From positions 1 to 59,583 of the IMG/VR virus record IMGVR_UViG_3300028025_004323: a stretch of 59,583 bases of DNA, one strand, 5' to 3'. The notes under the pieces are model-generated. The model had not been told where the DNA came from. It saw only the letters and a program-made list of their open reading frames with translations, and did no database searches. Shown here piece by piece: positions 10,205-18,293 of the stretch. Origin of the DNA: a virus. The stretch's first letter is position 1. Every line of letters starts with the position of its first letter. Position numbers and translations under genes: made by a program.

Positions 10205-11022
10205 AAAAAATTATACATATTGCGGATTTACATATCCGCACAATTCAAATGCACGATTTATATAAAGAACAGTTTCAAAAACTGTTGGACGAATTAAGTG
10301 TAAAATTCTTAGAATGGGCAGATGAAAATATATCTCATAACGAAATTAGAATTGTTGTTGCGGGTGATATCGCACATCAAAAAATTAATATCTCAAATGA
10401 ACAATTATTATTAACGAGTTGGTTTTTAAAAGAGTTAACTCGTTTTGGTAAGGTTGTAATCATACCGGGTAATCACGATTTCTTGGAGAATAATACACAA
10501 CGTATGGATAGTATAACACCAGTCGTTCAATTATTAGACAATCAACACATCACATACCTAAAAGATAGTGGTGATTATGTTGATACCGATGGTAGCGTTC
10601 AATGGGTTGTTTATTCATTATATCAACACAACGTAAGACCTGAATTTACAAAACAAGAAGGTTTATTAACGGTTGGACTGTTCCATGGACCTATCATGGG
10701 ATTGTCAACTGATTTGGGATTTGAATTTGAAGATGCGTATGACCGTTTAAACTTTGTTGATTTGGATTTATTGTTATGTGGTGACATTCATAAGAGACAA
10801 CAGTTTACATTACCTAATGGCGGTAAAGCAATTATGGTCGGTAGTCTTATTCAACAAAACTTTGGTGAAACAGTTAAACATCATGGTTACGGAGTTTATG
10901 ACGTAGAGACAGACGGATATACATTTCACGATTTACCAAACGAACAACCATTCCTACATTTCACCATATCAGACATAAAAGACATTGAAAATGGAGAAGA
11001 AGCACACGTTAACCTTGGATAA
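10198..11022 (+). CDS. sbcD: SbcD/Mre11-like recombination nuclease (T4 gp47-like)
   Basis: A 274-residue calcineurin-type phosphoesterase. All five metal-binding motifs are visible: ADLHI (D10, H12), VAGDIAH, PGNHDF near residue 95, FHGP near 162 and CGDIHKR near 197. With the Rad50-like protein encoded downstream it would form the gp46/gp47 complex that resects double-strand ends for recombination-dependent replication. It is shorter than bacterial SbcD, as usual for phage versions. Its start overlaps the preceding nuclease by 7 nt and its end overlaps the following small gene by 32 nt. Confidence 0.85.
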   Translation: MVKKIIHIADLHIRTIQMHDLYKEQFQKLLDELSVKFLEWADENISHNEIRIVVAGDIAHQKINISNEQLLLTSWFLKELTRFGKVVIIPGNHDFLENNTQRMDSITPVVQLLDNQHITYLKDSGDYVDTDGSVQWVVYSLYQHNVRPEFTKQEGLLTVGLFHGPIMGLSTDLGFEFEDAYDRLNFVDLDLLLCGDIHKRQQFTLPNGGKAIMVGSLIQQNFGETVKHHGYGVYDVETDGYTFHDLPNEQPFLHFTISDIKDIENGEEAHVNLG

Positions 11023-11503
11023 AGAGTTTATTCTTTATTGTGAGTTAAATAACATAAAAGATATAAGTAAAATTGCAAACGAAACCTTCAATAGAGGGTT
11101 TTCTTTGTTAAAATATGGTGAAACACCATCAGGAAATATAACTGAAAAAGAAAAAATTGTTGAAGTCATTAAAGAGGTGACAGTTGAAAAAATTATCTAT
11201 CAAGACGTTATTAAAGAGGTGGAAGTTATCAAAGAAATCCCTGTTGATAAAATAGTAGAAGTTATTAAAGAGGTACCTGTTGAAGTAAAAGGGGAAACTC
11301 AAATAATAACTCAAGAAGTAATCAAAGAGGTAATCGTTGAGAAACTAATTGAGGATAATGAATGTAAAAATATGTTAATAACTTTAACAGAAGCAAATAG
11401 TAAATTAAAAGAAGAATTAGATACTTTAACAAACGCATTAAATAAATTCAACAAAGGTTCTTTTATGAAGAATAGTGATTTGAATAGTTTATATGATGAA
11501 TAA
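10991..11503 (+). CDS. Val/Glu/Lys-repeat protein in the sbcDC operon
   Basis: A 170-residue protein of unknown function. The first 45 residues resemble a small helical, ribbon-helix-helix-like module (short beta strand, then two helices). Residues about 50-115 consist of imperfect repeats of the type EVIKEVPVEK, followed by a C-terminal coiled-coil-like helix. I chose the ATG at 10991; a TTG two codons upstream is possible. It overlaps the end of the SbcD-like gene by 32 nt, so coupling is likely. A similar Val/Glu repeat recurs in the envelope protein at 17132. A DNA-binding or scaffold role is a guess. Confidence 0.65.
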   Translation: MEKKHTLTLDKEFILYCELNNIKDISKIANETFNRGFSLLKYGETPSGNITEKEKIVEVIKEVTVEKIIYQDVIKEVEVIKEIPVDKIVEVIKEVPVEVKGETQIITQEVIKEVIVEKLIEDNECKNMLITLTEANSKLKEELDTLTNALNKFNKGSFMKNSDLNSLYDE

Positions 11504-11551
11504 TTTGTTTTTAACAATAAAATTTATTATATTATTATAAAATATATAAAC

Positions 11552-11860
11552 ATGGAAATATTATTATGGGCATTTATGGCCTACGGAATGACAAACATTT
11601 TAATTTGGGGTTCTATTTTTGAAAACCAACGTATATGGATAAAGGCACACTCAAAATTTTTTGGTGACTTAATAGGTTGCACATTGTGCACTTCAACTTG
11701 GGTTGGATTTTTTATGTCACTTGTTTTGGGTAGCATAACAACAAAGTATTTTGATACCCTTTGGATTATTAATCTATTCTTTGATGGTATGTTTACCGCA
11801 GGAATAGTTTGGGCAATAAACGGAATCGTCGAATTTTTTGAAGAAAGTAGAATTAAGTAA
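11552..11860 (+). CDS. Small membrane protein with a C-x2-C motif
   Basis: A 102-residue, strongly hydrophobic protein with three likely membrane segments (about 1-20, 48-66 and 70-92). The core motif GCTLCTSTWVGFF resembles the CxxC-x-x-W-V-G pattern of DUF1360-type membrane proteins found in phages and bacteria. An AT-rich stretch (TATTATTATAAAATA) lies upstream. It ends just before the next gene. Function unknown; the family similarity is recalled, not verified. Confidence 0.65.
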   Translation: MEILLWAFMAYGMTNILIWGSIFENQRIWIKAHSKFFGDLIGCTLCTSTWVGFFMSLVLGSITTKYFDTLWIINLFFDGMFTAGIVWAINGIVEFFEESRIK

Positions 11861-11861
11861 T

Positions 11862-12521
11862 ATGTCACAACAAAAAAGAAAATTTAGATACATAAGGATT
11901 AATGGTAAGGTAATCCAAGACCCATTTGATGATGAGGATATGAGAAAACTTTTCATATCATTTGCGGAAAAAGTATTGGGATTAAAATTCATTAGCGGTA
12001 CCAAATATGGTATTGATTTAGTATGTGTAGACAACCCATCATGGGGTGCTGAAGGTGAAAATGGTTCATTTCAGGGAGATAGATGGGCAGGTAATCAACA
12101 AGATATTTTTAATCTCGGATTTGCGGGTCTTAATATGCAAAATTGGAAATGGTTTTATTTTGGGTTGGGTGAATTGTCTGAAAGAAATACTGGCAAATGG
12201 TTGACATCACATCCAGGTCATGATAAAAATATATATTTTAGAGTTAATGCACAATTTGACCAAATTTGTATGGTAGAAGCTCAAACAATAAAAGACTTTA
12301 ATAAAATCAAATTTGTCTTTAATAGGAAAGTTAGTAATAGTGATGATCCGGAAGATTGGATAGTAATACCAAAAGAGTTTGTACGTACATTTAATAAACA
12401 ACCCAACGGAGAATGGTTAGAAAATGGACCATATTGCGGACCAACACAAAAAGAATTAGAGGATATGGAAAAAGAATTTACTCAACAAAGAGTAAGAGAA
12501 GTTATGTTTGCAAATAAATAA
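11862..12521 (+). CDS. Conserved hypothetical protein between SbcD and SbcC
   Basis: A 219-residue soluble protein without a domain I can name with confidence. Residues about 40-75 (GTKYGIDLVCVD, then WGAEGEN) have the beta-strand/acidic pattern of restriction-type endonuclease folds, which would suit its place in a recombination operon, but the catalytic Lys cannot be placed. The start is the ATG at 11862; a TTG at 11838 would overlap the upstream gene. The region about 125-165 contains alternating Phe/Ile strands and the C-terminus is a charged helix. Treat the nuclease idea as weak. Confidence 0.6.
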   Translation: MSQQKRKFRYIRINGKVIQDPFDDEDMRKLFISFAEKVLGLKFISGTKYGIDLVCVDNPSWGAEGENGSFQGDRWAGNQQDIFNLGFAGLNMQNWKWFYFGLGELSERNTGKWLTSHPGHDKNIYFRVNAQFDQICMVEAQTIKDFNKIKFVFNRKVSNSDDPEDWIVIPKEFVRTFNKQPNGEWLENGPYCGPTQKELEDMEKEFTQQRVREVMFANK

Positions 12522-12528
12522 TTAATTA

Positions 12529-14862
12529 ATGAACCCATTTATAAAAGTAACTTGGCAAGACGTACCTGAGAATTTTACACCTGAAAAAATCAGGAGAGTA
12601 AAGTCATACTTTCAGGAGAAATACAATTCCAAGAACGTACAAGTAATTACAAAGACATTAGCGAATGTTAATGAAACTCGTTTGGAGTCTTTAGAGGCAT
12701 CTGATAATATTTTGGACCATCAGTACCAAAAGAAATTAATGAAAGATTTCATTAAGGATAATTCTATCGATATTAAATGGGAATTGGTTGATAGGTTAGA
12801 TAATAAAGTTAATACACAGATAGATAAATTAAATGAAAACAAAGTCAGATACAACAAATGGTTCATTAAAAGAGTCGAGTTTTCTAATTTTTTATCTTTT
12901 GGTGATTCTAATGTTATTGACTTCACTGGCCTCGATGGTATTACAGTAATAGAATCAACACCCAAAAATTTTGGAGGCAAGTCCACATCATCCGTAGATT
13001 TATTAATGTTTCTTTTCTTCAACTCAACAACTAAAACCAAAACCAATGGTGAAATCTTTAATAGATTCACCGATAAGGATGAAGTTAGTGTACGAGGTGA
13101 AATAACAATCGATGGAGATGATTATGTTATTGAAAGAAAAACATTAAGAAAGAAATCAAAATCAGGAGATTATACAGTTACCAATAAACTTGAATTCTAT
13201 AAAAGAAAAGAAGACGGGGAAATTGAAAATCTTTCGGGTGAACAAAGAAGAGAAACCGAATCGTTTATTGCATCTGCAATTGGTACTGAGGAAGATTTCC
13301 TCTCAACTATTTTAACCACTGGTTATAATTTAGAAGAACTTATTGAATCTAAACCAACGGCTAGAGGTCAAATCCTCACCAAATTTTTGGGTTTAGAAAG
13401 TTTGAAAGCAAAGGAAGAAATTGCAAAAGAAATTTATAACGATTGGAGTAAGAAGTTAGTATCTAACACATATAACAAAGTAACTTTAGAATTGGACATA
13501 ACCAATTATAAGGAAAGTCTTAGTAATTCCGAGAATGAAATTGAGCGACTCACAAAAGAGTTAGGTAAGTTTCAAAAGGAATTAGAAAAGTTAGAAGGTA
13601 AAAGAGATGAGGTTTTCTTAAAAAGAAATAATGACGTTGATAGGGAACTAATCAACACAAACCCAACGTTACTACAAAGAGAAATCAACGATTTAACAAC
13701 ACAAAGAAACACAAGTCAAACCAATGTTGATGGTGTCACCGTAATTGAACCTTCACAATTCTACCACGAGGATCAACATAAAGAGTTGAGAGGTCAGATG
13801 GCAAATCTTCAGGGAATTGATATTGCATACAAATACGAAAAAGGTGATAAGGAAAAATTAATAAAACAATTTGAAGAAGGAACCGTTTGCCCAACTTGTA
13901 ATCGTGCATTAGATGAGGTAGACCATACAGATGAAATCGAAAAGATTAAAAAAGAAATCGAAGACATCATCAAGGAGATGGAATTAAATCAAATACAGTT
14001 TGATTTATTAAAAGAACAGGAGAAAGGATTTGAAACATTAAAAACTGAGTTTGAAACTTACGAAAGAAATAAACTTCGTAAAGCTCGTTATGAATTGGAA
14101 GTTGAACAAAAACAATTAGAGATTGATAGTAAACAAAAAAGATTAGACAATTACGAAAGTAATAAAAAGAAACTTGAAGACAACCAAAAGATTGACGCTG
14201 AAGTCATTGCACTTAAAACTAAAATAGAAACTGCGAACGGAGACATCAGACAAACAAATACCAGTATTGAAAAACATACCAATAACATTACAAACATGAA
14301 TGAGAAGATTGGTATCAATGAAGAGTTAATTAAAAAGATTATCGCAGAGGAAGAATTGTCTGCGGTGTTTAAAATCTATTTAACTGTTTATGGTAAGAAC
14401 GGTATCTCTAAGATTATTCTTAAGAATATGATCCCATTAATCAATCAGGAGTTGTATCGATTATTGGTAGACAGTTGTCACTTCATTTTAGAGATGAATA
14501 TAAACGATAAGAACGAGGTTGAATTTATTATGATAGATACTGAGACCCGAATCGTTAAACCTCTTAATGCGGGGTCTGGTTACGAAAGAACCATATCATC
14601 ATTAGCACTTCGTAGTGTGTTAACCAAGATATCGTCGTTACCTAAACCAAACATTGTGGTTATGGATGAAGTGTTCGGAAAGATTGCTGATGAGAACTTG
14701 GAAATGGTGGGAGAATTCTTTAAAAAGATTAAAAATTACTTTGACCACATACTTGTTATATCACACAATTCTTTAATACGTAACTGGTCGGATAACATCA
14801 TTATGATTAAAAAAGAGGAGAACGTATCGTCCATAGATTTTATTACAACAAAAATTTCTTAA
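12529..14862 (+). CDS. sbcC: SbcC/Rad50-like recombination ATPase (T4 gp46-like)
   Basis: A 777-residue SMC-type ATPase, partner of the SbcD-like nuclease. The nucleotide-binding loop is at 145-153 (PKNFGGKST, K151), a long coiled coil spans about 300-640 and is broken by a zinc-hook C454-P-T-C457, and the Walker B site IVVMDE (D713, E714) lies near the C-terminus, preceded by a signature-like stretch with NAGSGYERT near 680. The P-loop lacks the usual first Gly of GxxxxGKST, which is unusual but compatible with ATP binding through GGKST. The N-terminal 110 residues form an extra domain before the ATPase head. It closes the replication and recombination operon. Confidence 0.9.
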   Translation: MNPFIKVTWQDVPENFTPEKIRRVKSYFQEKYNSKNVQVITKTLANVNETRLESLEASDNILDHQYQKKLMKDFIKDNSIDIKWELVDRLDNKVNTQIDKLNENKVRYNKWFIKRVEFSNFLSFGDSNVIDFTGLDGITVIESTPKNFGGKSTSSVDLLMFLFFNSTTKTKTNGEIFNRFTDKDEVSVRGEITIDGDDYVIERKTLRKKSKSGDYTVTNKLEFYKRKEDGEIENLSGEQRRETESFIASAIGTEEDFLSTILTTGYNLEELIESKPTARGQILTKFLGLESLKAKEEIAKEIYNDWSKKLVSNTYNKVTLELDITNYKESLSNSENEIERLTKELGKFQKELEKLEGKRDEVFLKRNNDVDRELINTNPTLLQREINDLTTQRNTSQTNVDGVTVIEPSQFYHEDQHKELRGQMANLQGIDIAYKYEKGDKEKLIKQFEEGTVCPTCNRALDEVDHTDEIEKIKKEIEDIIKEMELNQIQFDLLKEQEKGFETLKTEFETYERNKLRKARYELEVEQKQLEIDSKQKRLDNYESNKKKLEDNQKIDAEVIALKTKIETANGDIRQTNTSIEKHTNNITNMNEKIGINEELIKKIIAEEELSAVFKIYLTVYGKNGISKIILKNMIPLINQELYRLLVDSCHFILEMNINDKNEVEFIMIDTETRIVKPLNAGSGYERTISSLALRSVLTKISSLPKPNIVVMDEVFGKIADENLEMVGEFFKKIKNYFDHILVISHNSLIRNWSDNIIMIKKEENVSSIDFITTKIS

Positions 14863-14878
14863 TGTCATTAATTTGACA

Positions 14879-14886
14879 TATATTTG
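14879..14886 (+). promoter_or_regulatory. TATATTTG, Bacteroidota-type -7 element
   Basis: Exact TAnnTTTG match, 21 nt before the ATG of the ClpP-like gene. The -33 position is T-rich but lacks a clear TTTG. Confidence 0.5.
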
Positions 14887-14907
14887 TAAAACATAAACAA
14901 AACATAT

Positions 14908-15588
14908 ATGAGTCAGAAAGAAAAATTTTATAACGATTTTCAATCGTTTGCCAAAAGTGTTGGTGTTAGTTCATTAAAACAACATTATGTTGGAGAACAA
15001 ATTAAAAGTAGTTTAACTCCTTACGTTTTAGAAGAGAGATCTATGAACGCAACCGCTTTAGATATCTTTAGCCGTATGATGTATGATCGTATTATTTTTT
15101 TGGCGGGAGAAGTAAACGATACTATGGCTATGTATACCATTGCACAATTACAATATTTGGATAGTGTTGATGCGAACGACATCACATTCCAAATCAATAG
15201 TCCAGGTGGAAGTGTTTCTAGTGGTTTAGGTATTATTGATACAATGAAATATATTAAATGTGATGTTAGAACAATTAATTTAATACTTGCAGCATCAATG
15301 GGGTCTCTTATATTAGGTGCAGGTACGAAGGGTAAAAGATGTTCTTTACCAAATGCTAAAACAATGATTCACCAATCTTCTGGTGGTTTTGGTGGTGAAT
15401 TTGCAGCTGCAGAAATTCAATTTAAAGAATGGACAAAAACAAATGATAAAATATTTACAATGTTGGGTGAGTATACAGATAAAACATCCGAACAAGTAAA
15501 AAAAGATGCGATTCGTGATTTGTGGTTAGATGCGGAAGAGGCGGTGGAGTATAAAATAATTGATGAGATAATAAAGGATAGAAAATGA
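14908..15588 (+). CDS. clpP: ClpP-like serine protease
   Basis: A 226-residue protease with the ClpP/crotonase fold. The catalytic triad is visible: S130 in AASMGS, H155 in MIHQSSGG, D204 in IRDLWLDAEEA. The substrate-binding INSPGGSVSSGLGI segment near residue 95 is also typical. Length is close to cellular ClpP with about 30 extra residues at the N-terminus. It has its own upstream TATATTTG element and a strong terminator after it, so it is a single-gene unit. No ClpX or ClpA-type unfoldase is next to it. It could use a host unfoldase or act as a maturation protease; capsid genes are not adjacent, which favours the first idea. Confidence 0.88.
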   Translation: MSQKEKFYNDFQSFAKSVGVSSLKQHYVGEQIKSSLTPYVLEERSMNATALDIFSRMMYDRIIFLAGEVNDTMAMYTIAQLQYLDSVDANDITFQINSPGGSVSSGLGIIDTMKYIKCDVRTINLILAASMGSLILGAGTKGKRCSLPNAKTMIHQSSGGFGGEFAAAEIQFKEWTKTNDKIFTMLGEYTDKTSEQVKKDAIRDLWLDAEEAVEYKIIDEIIKDRK

Positions 15589-15597
15589 TAAAATTAT

Positions 15598-15620
15598 AAC
15601 CCCCTTAATTGGGGGTTTTT
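15598..15620. terminator. Bidirectional intrinsic terminator
   Basis: AACCCCC / GGGGGTT stem around a TTAATT loop, with T-runs on the + strand and A-rich sequence on the other side. It separates the convergent ClpP-like and GIY-YIG genes. The minus-strand gene's stop codon lies in the loop. Confidence 0.85.
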
Positions 15621-16330
15621 AATTGATTAGCAATTCTTCCGGTACCTAAAAAATCACCCCAAGAAACCCAACCTCTTTTTTTATAATAACGTTCAGGTCT
15701 ATTTGGTATATTATCAGGTATTAAATTATTTTTACTAAATTCTTTATATTTTAACCCCGTTTTAATATTTAGATTTTTGATTATTTTTTTAGCATCATTA
15801 TAATTTAAATAATTAACATTATTATCCCATAATCTTCCGGTACCTAAAAAATCACCCCAAGAAACCCATCCTTTATTCAAGAAAACTTCTCTAGGATTAT
15901 TAGGTATAAAAATAGGTAAATCATTAGTTTTAATATATTCATACCATTTTGATTTAGAATTAATTTTTGTATTAGATTTAACCCAAAGTTTAACCTCATT
16001 AAATGGTAATTTATATATTAAACCAGCACCACCCATTCCGCCGGTTGATGTATTTGTTAAATTATTAAATTTTTTAATATATTTGATTTCAATTTCTTGC
16101 CATTTATTTTTATTACATTCTTCTAAGATAACATAACCAATATTGAAATTAATACTTTTTAACCATCTATCTTTATGAGTTAATATTTTATTATGTTTAA
16201 ATGAATATTTTGTATTTTGTATATGTCTTTTTAACCTTTTTAAGGGATTATCGGCTTTACCAATATACCTAATTTCATTAGGGTGGTTAATGTCAAATAA
16301 TCCGTAAATGTATGTTTTATTGTTTTCCAT
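15605..16330 (-). CDS. GIY-YIG homing endonuclease with two C-terminal repeats
   Basis: A 241-residue protein. Residues 7-45 carry the GIY-YIG signature (YIYGLFD, then IRYIGKA with a downstream R-L-K-R-H). The nuclease domain extends to about residue 100. The C-terminal part contains two copies of GWVSWGDFLGTGR near 155 and 225, each preceded by a Pro-rich PNxPxxx segment; they look like paired DNA-binding repeats. It is transcribed against its neighbours between a ClpP-like gene and the lysis module, the typical position of a free-standing mobile endonuclease. A TATTTATA signal sits 4 nt before its start codon. Confidence 0.82.
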   Translation of the reverse strand: MENNKTYIYGLFDINHPNEIRYIGKADNPLKRLKRHIQNTKYSFKHNKILTHKDRWLKSINFNIGYVILEECNKNKWQEIEIKYIKKFNNLTNTSTGGMGGAGLIYKLPFNEVKLWVKSNTKINSKSKWYEYIKTNDLPIFIPNNPREVFLNKGWVSWGDFLGTGRLWDNNVNYLNYNDAKKIIKNLNIKTGLKYKEFSKNNLIPDNIPNRPERYYKKRGWVSWGDFLGTGRIANQLKTPN

Positions 16331-16334
16331 ATAT

Positions 16335-16342
16335 TATAAATA
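16335..16342 (-). promoter_or_regulatory. TATTTATA late-type signal (minus strand)
   Basis: Reads TATTTATA on the minus strand, 4 nt before the start codon of the GIY-YIG gene. Its presence on the opposite strand in front of the only gene oriented that way here supports function. Confidence 0.45.
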
Positions 16343-16421
16343 TAATTAAAAAAAGAAAAAATCATAGTTATTATTCGGGGGGTTAAGTAATTTACCGATA
16401 TTCTAAAAGATAAAATCTTCA

Positions 16422-16429
16422 TATTTATA
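16422..16429 (+). promoter_or_regulatory. TATTTATA late-type signal
   Basis: Exact motif 14 nt before the first gene of the envelope/lysis-like module at 16444, diverging from the minus-strand copy at 16335-16342. Confidence 0.5.
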
Positions 16430-16443
16430 ATAAAACATATAAT

Positions 16444-16779
16444 ATGAAGATTGATAAAACAAACATCCTATTAGTTTTGATTGCTTGTTTAGCCGCTTAT
16501 ACCATATTCCAAAATCAAGGTATAAAAACTGACGTTGCAGCATATAACGCTAAAATTGAATCCTTACAAAAAGAGATAGATTCTGTTTATACTGCAAATA
16601 AAGAAATAGACAATCAAATCGAAAAGGTCGATAATCACATTGTTAATGTTGATAAACAAATCGACAACGTAACAAAAAACATAACTATTATTAAAAACAA
16701 CACAGATGAAAAAGTTAATTCTATTATCACTATTGGTAATGTTGAGCTTGAGCAGTTATTCACAAACAGATACAACTAA
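16444..16779 (+). CDS. Membrane-anchored coiled-coil protein (spanin-like candidate)
   Basis: A 111-residue protein. Residues 6-24 form one hydrophobic N-terminal anchor (NILLVLIACLAAYTIF), and the remainder is a polar coiled coil with regular D/N-x-Q-I-D-N heptads, which would lie in the periplasm. This is the topology of an inner-membrane spanin such as lambda Rz. The next gene begins inside it in another reading frame, 74 nt before its stop, as with Rz/Rz1. No holin or clear endolysin is adjacent, so the lysis role is inferred from topology and gene overlap. Confidence 0.65.
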   Translation: MKIDKTNILLVLIACLAAYTIFQNQGIKTDVAAYNAKIESLQKEIDSVYTANKEIDNQIEKVDNHIVNVDKQIDNVTKNITIIKNNTDEKVNSIITIGNVELEQLFTNRYN

Positions 16780-17131
16780 AGTTACTGTATTAGATACAAC
16801 TAAAGTCACCCTACCAACAAGAGTTGCTAGATTGGCCTTTCAAGATTTACTTCGTTATGACGGAGCAAAATTAGAGATTGTTGAATTAAACAATGTTATT
16901 GGTTTAAAAGACCAACAAATTAATTTATTCAAACAAAAAGACACACTTAAGGATCAAAAGATTTCTAATCTTGAATTGATAATCAACAAAAAAGATGAAC
17001 AATTTGGTTTAGAAAGACAAAAGTCGGAAAGTCTATTAAAAGAATTAAAAGGACAGAGAAGAAAGACTTTTTTATATAAGGTAGGGTCTTTCGCGGGAAT
17101 AATTATGACATCCTTATACCTACTTAAGTAA
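16706..17131 (+). CDS. Secreted coiled-coil protein with C-terminal membrane segment
   Basis: A 141-residue protein with a signal peptide (MKKLILLSLLVMLSLSSYSQ) of Bacteroidota style. The cleavage region has no Cys, so it is not an obvious lipoprotein. A Thr-rich spacer, a long coiled coil (about 50-115) and a C-terminal hydrophobic segment (VGSFAGIIMTSLYLL) follow. The gene overlaps the upstream coiled-coil gene by 74 nt in a different frame. Together they resemble a two-component spanin pair, although here the second protein seems anchored at its C-terminus. An alternative is a periplasmic protein affecting envelope integrity during infection. Confidence 0.65.
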   Translation: MKKLILLSLLVMLSLSSYSQTDTTKVTVLDTTKVTLPTRVARLAFQDLLRYDGAKLEIVELNNVIGLKDQQINLFKQKDTLKDQKISNLELIINKKDEQFGLERQKSESLLKELKGQRRKTFLYKVGSFAGIIMTSLYLLK

Positions 17132-17788
17132 ATGAAAAAACATTTCAACGCCAAGAATATTACGATTGTTATTTTAATAATTTTATTATTCTTGGTATTT
17201 TTAAATCCTGGTGGACATCTACCCACAAGAACAAAATATGTACCTCAAACAGATTCAATTCCCTATGCCGTTCATGATACGGTAACTGTGGATTCATTAG
17301 TTGAAGTGGAAGTGGAGGTTGAAGTACCCGTTGAAGTAGAGGTTGAGAAAAGAGTAGAGGTTCCAGTTTATCAGGTGATAGACACTATGGAAATATTAAA
17401 AGTACATTTTGCGAAGGTACAACACAAAGAAGTATTAACGTTACCAAATAATCAAGGAACGGTTACACTTATAGATACTATATCTAAAAATAGTATTGTT
17501 AATAGAAAGTTCATTGCAGATGTTAAACGTATGATTGTTACAGACACCGTTTACACACAAATACCAAGAAAAACTGAGGCTTATTTAGGTATTGATGCTA
17601 AATTTGATAAACCTAACGTTGTGAATATCATAGGTGTGAGCATGTTATTTAAAAATAAAGATGACAACCACATGTATAGAGTGGGAGTCGGGGTTACAAA
17701 TAGAGTGGATGACCAAGGTACTAATGGTAGTTTAACTCCATTTATTGGTGGAGGGGTTTATTGGAAGTTAAAGTTTAAAAGAAACTAA
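17132..17788 (+). CDS. Envelope protein with Val/Glu repeat and barrel-like C-terminus
   Basis: A 218-residue protein starting immediately after the previous stop. Residues 9-27 form a hydrophobic anchor (NITIVILIILLFLVFLN). Residues about 55-78 are a dense VEVEVEVPVE-type repeat likely to form an extended periplasmic rod. The C-terminal 70 residues have alternating hydrophobic strands and end in IGGGVYWKLKFKRN, which recalls the closing strand of outer-membrane beta proteins. The layout suggests a protein reaching from the inner membrane across the periplasm. Function unknown; it probably belongs to the same envelope or lysis unit. Confidence 0.6.
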   Translation: MKKHFNAKNITIVILIILLFLVFLNPGGHLPTRTKYVPQTDSIPYAVHDTVTVDSLVEVEVEVEVPVEVEVEKRVEVPVYQVIDTMEILKVHFAKVQHKEVLTLPNNQGTVTLIDTISKNSIVNRKFIADVKRMIVTDTVYTQIPRKTEAYLGIDAKFDKPNVVNIIGVSMLFKNKDDNHMYRVGVGVTNRVDDQGTNGSLTPFIGGGVYWKLKFKRN

Positions 17789-17795
17789 ATTTGAT

Positions 17796-18239
17796 ATGAA
17801 AACATTCATATTATTTATTTTTGGTATGTTTGAAGACCACGAAGATATAGAGTATTTTTGTAATGAGATATTAAGTGAGTCGCCGACAATTAATTCCGTA
17901 AGGTATGTTATAGAGAATTCTCAGAACATTATTGTTATATTTGATTCTGAAACGGATTACAAGACTCTTTCACAAGATTTATATACATTGTTAATGAATG
18001 ACAATGTTAAATTTTATTTTATATTTGATAGGGATAGTTTAGTTACAGCCCACTTACCACAACAAGTAAAGGATTTCATCTTTAAACCAAGTGGTACATC
18101 TACGATGATTAGGGTAGATTATGATAAGAACTCAAGTCCAAGTATGGATTTAGACGAATTATTAGATAAAATAGAACAAATGGGGATTGATAGTCTTACC
18201 CCCGAGGAAAAAAATTTCCTAGACAATTTTGCAAAGTAA
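17796..18239 (+). CDS. Hypothetical protein with DUF6576-like C-terminal tail
   Basis: A 147-residue soluble protein. The first about 100 residues show alternating strands and helices without a recognised motif. The last 30 residues (LDELLDKIEQMG, then SLTPEEKNFLDNFAK) match the short helical tail found at the end of many Bacteroidota proteins (DUF6576 type), often after rhomboid proteases. This supports a Bacteroidota host or gene origin. It lies 8 nt after the envelope module and before the sigma factor. Confidence 0.6.
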   Translation: MKTFILFIFGMFEDHEDIEYFCNEILSESPTINSVRYVIENSQNIIVIFDSETDYKTLSQDLYTLLMNDNVKFYFIFDRDSLVTAHLPQQVKDFIFKPSGTSTMIRVDYDKNSSPSMDLDELLDKIEQMGIDSLTPEEKNFLDNFAK

Positions 18240-18250
18240 AAAAAATTACT

Positions 18251-18258
18251 TATCTTTA
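18251..18258 (+). promoter_or_regulatory. TATCTTTA, possible -7 element
   Basis: TAnnTTT-type sequence 35 nt before the sigma-factor ATG, with a final A instead of G. Weak on its own. Confidence 0.3.
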
Positions 18259-18293
18259 TCCTACTATCACGTCACTATTAAATTATTCATTTT

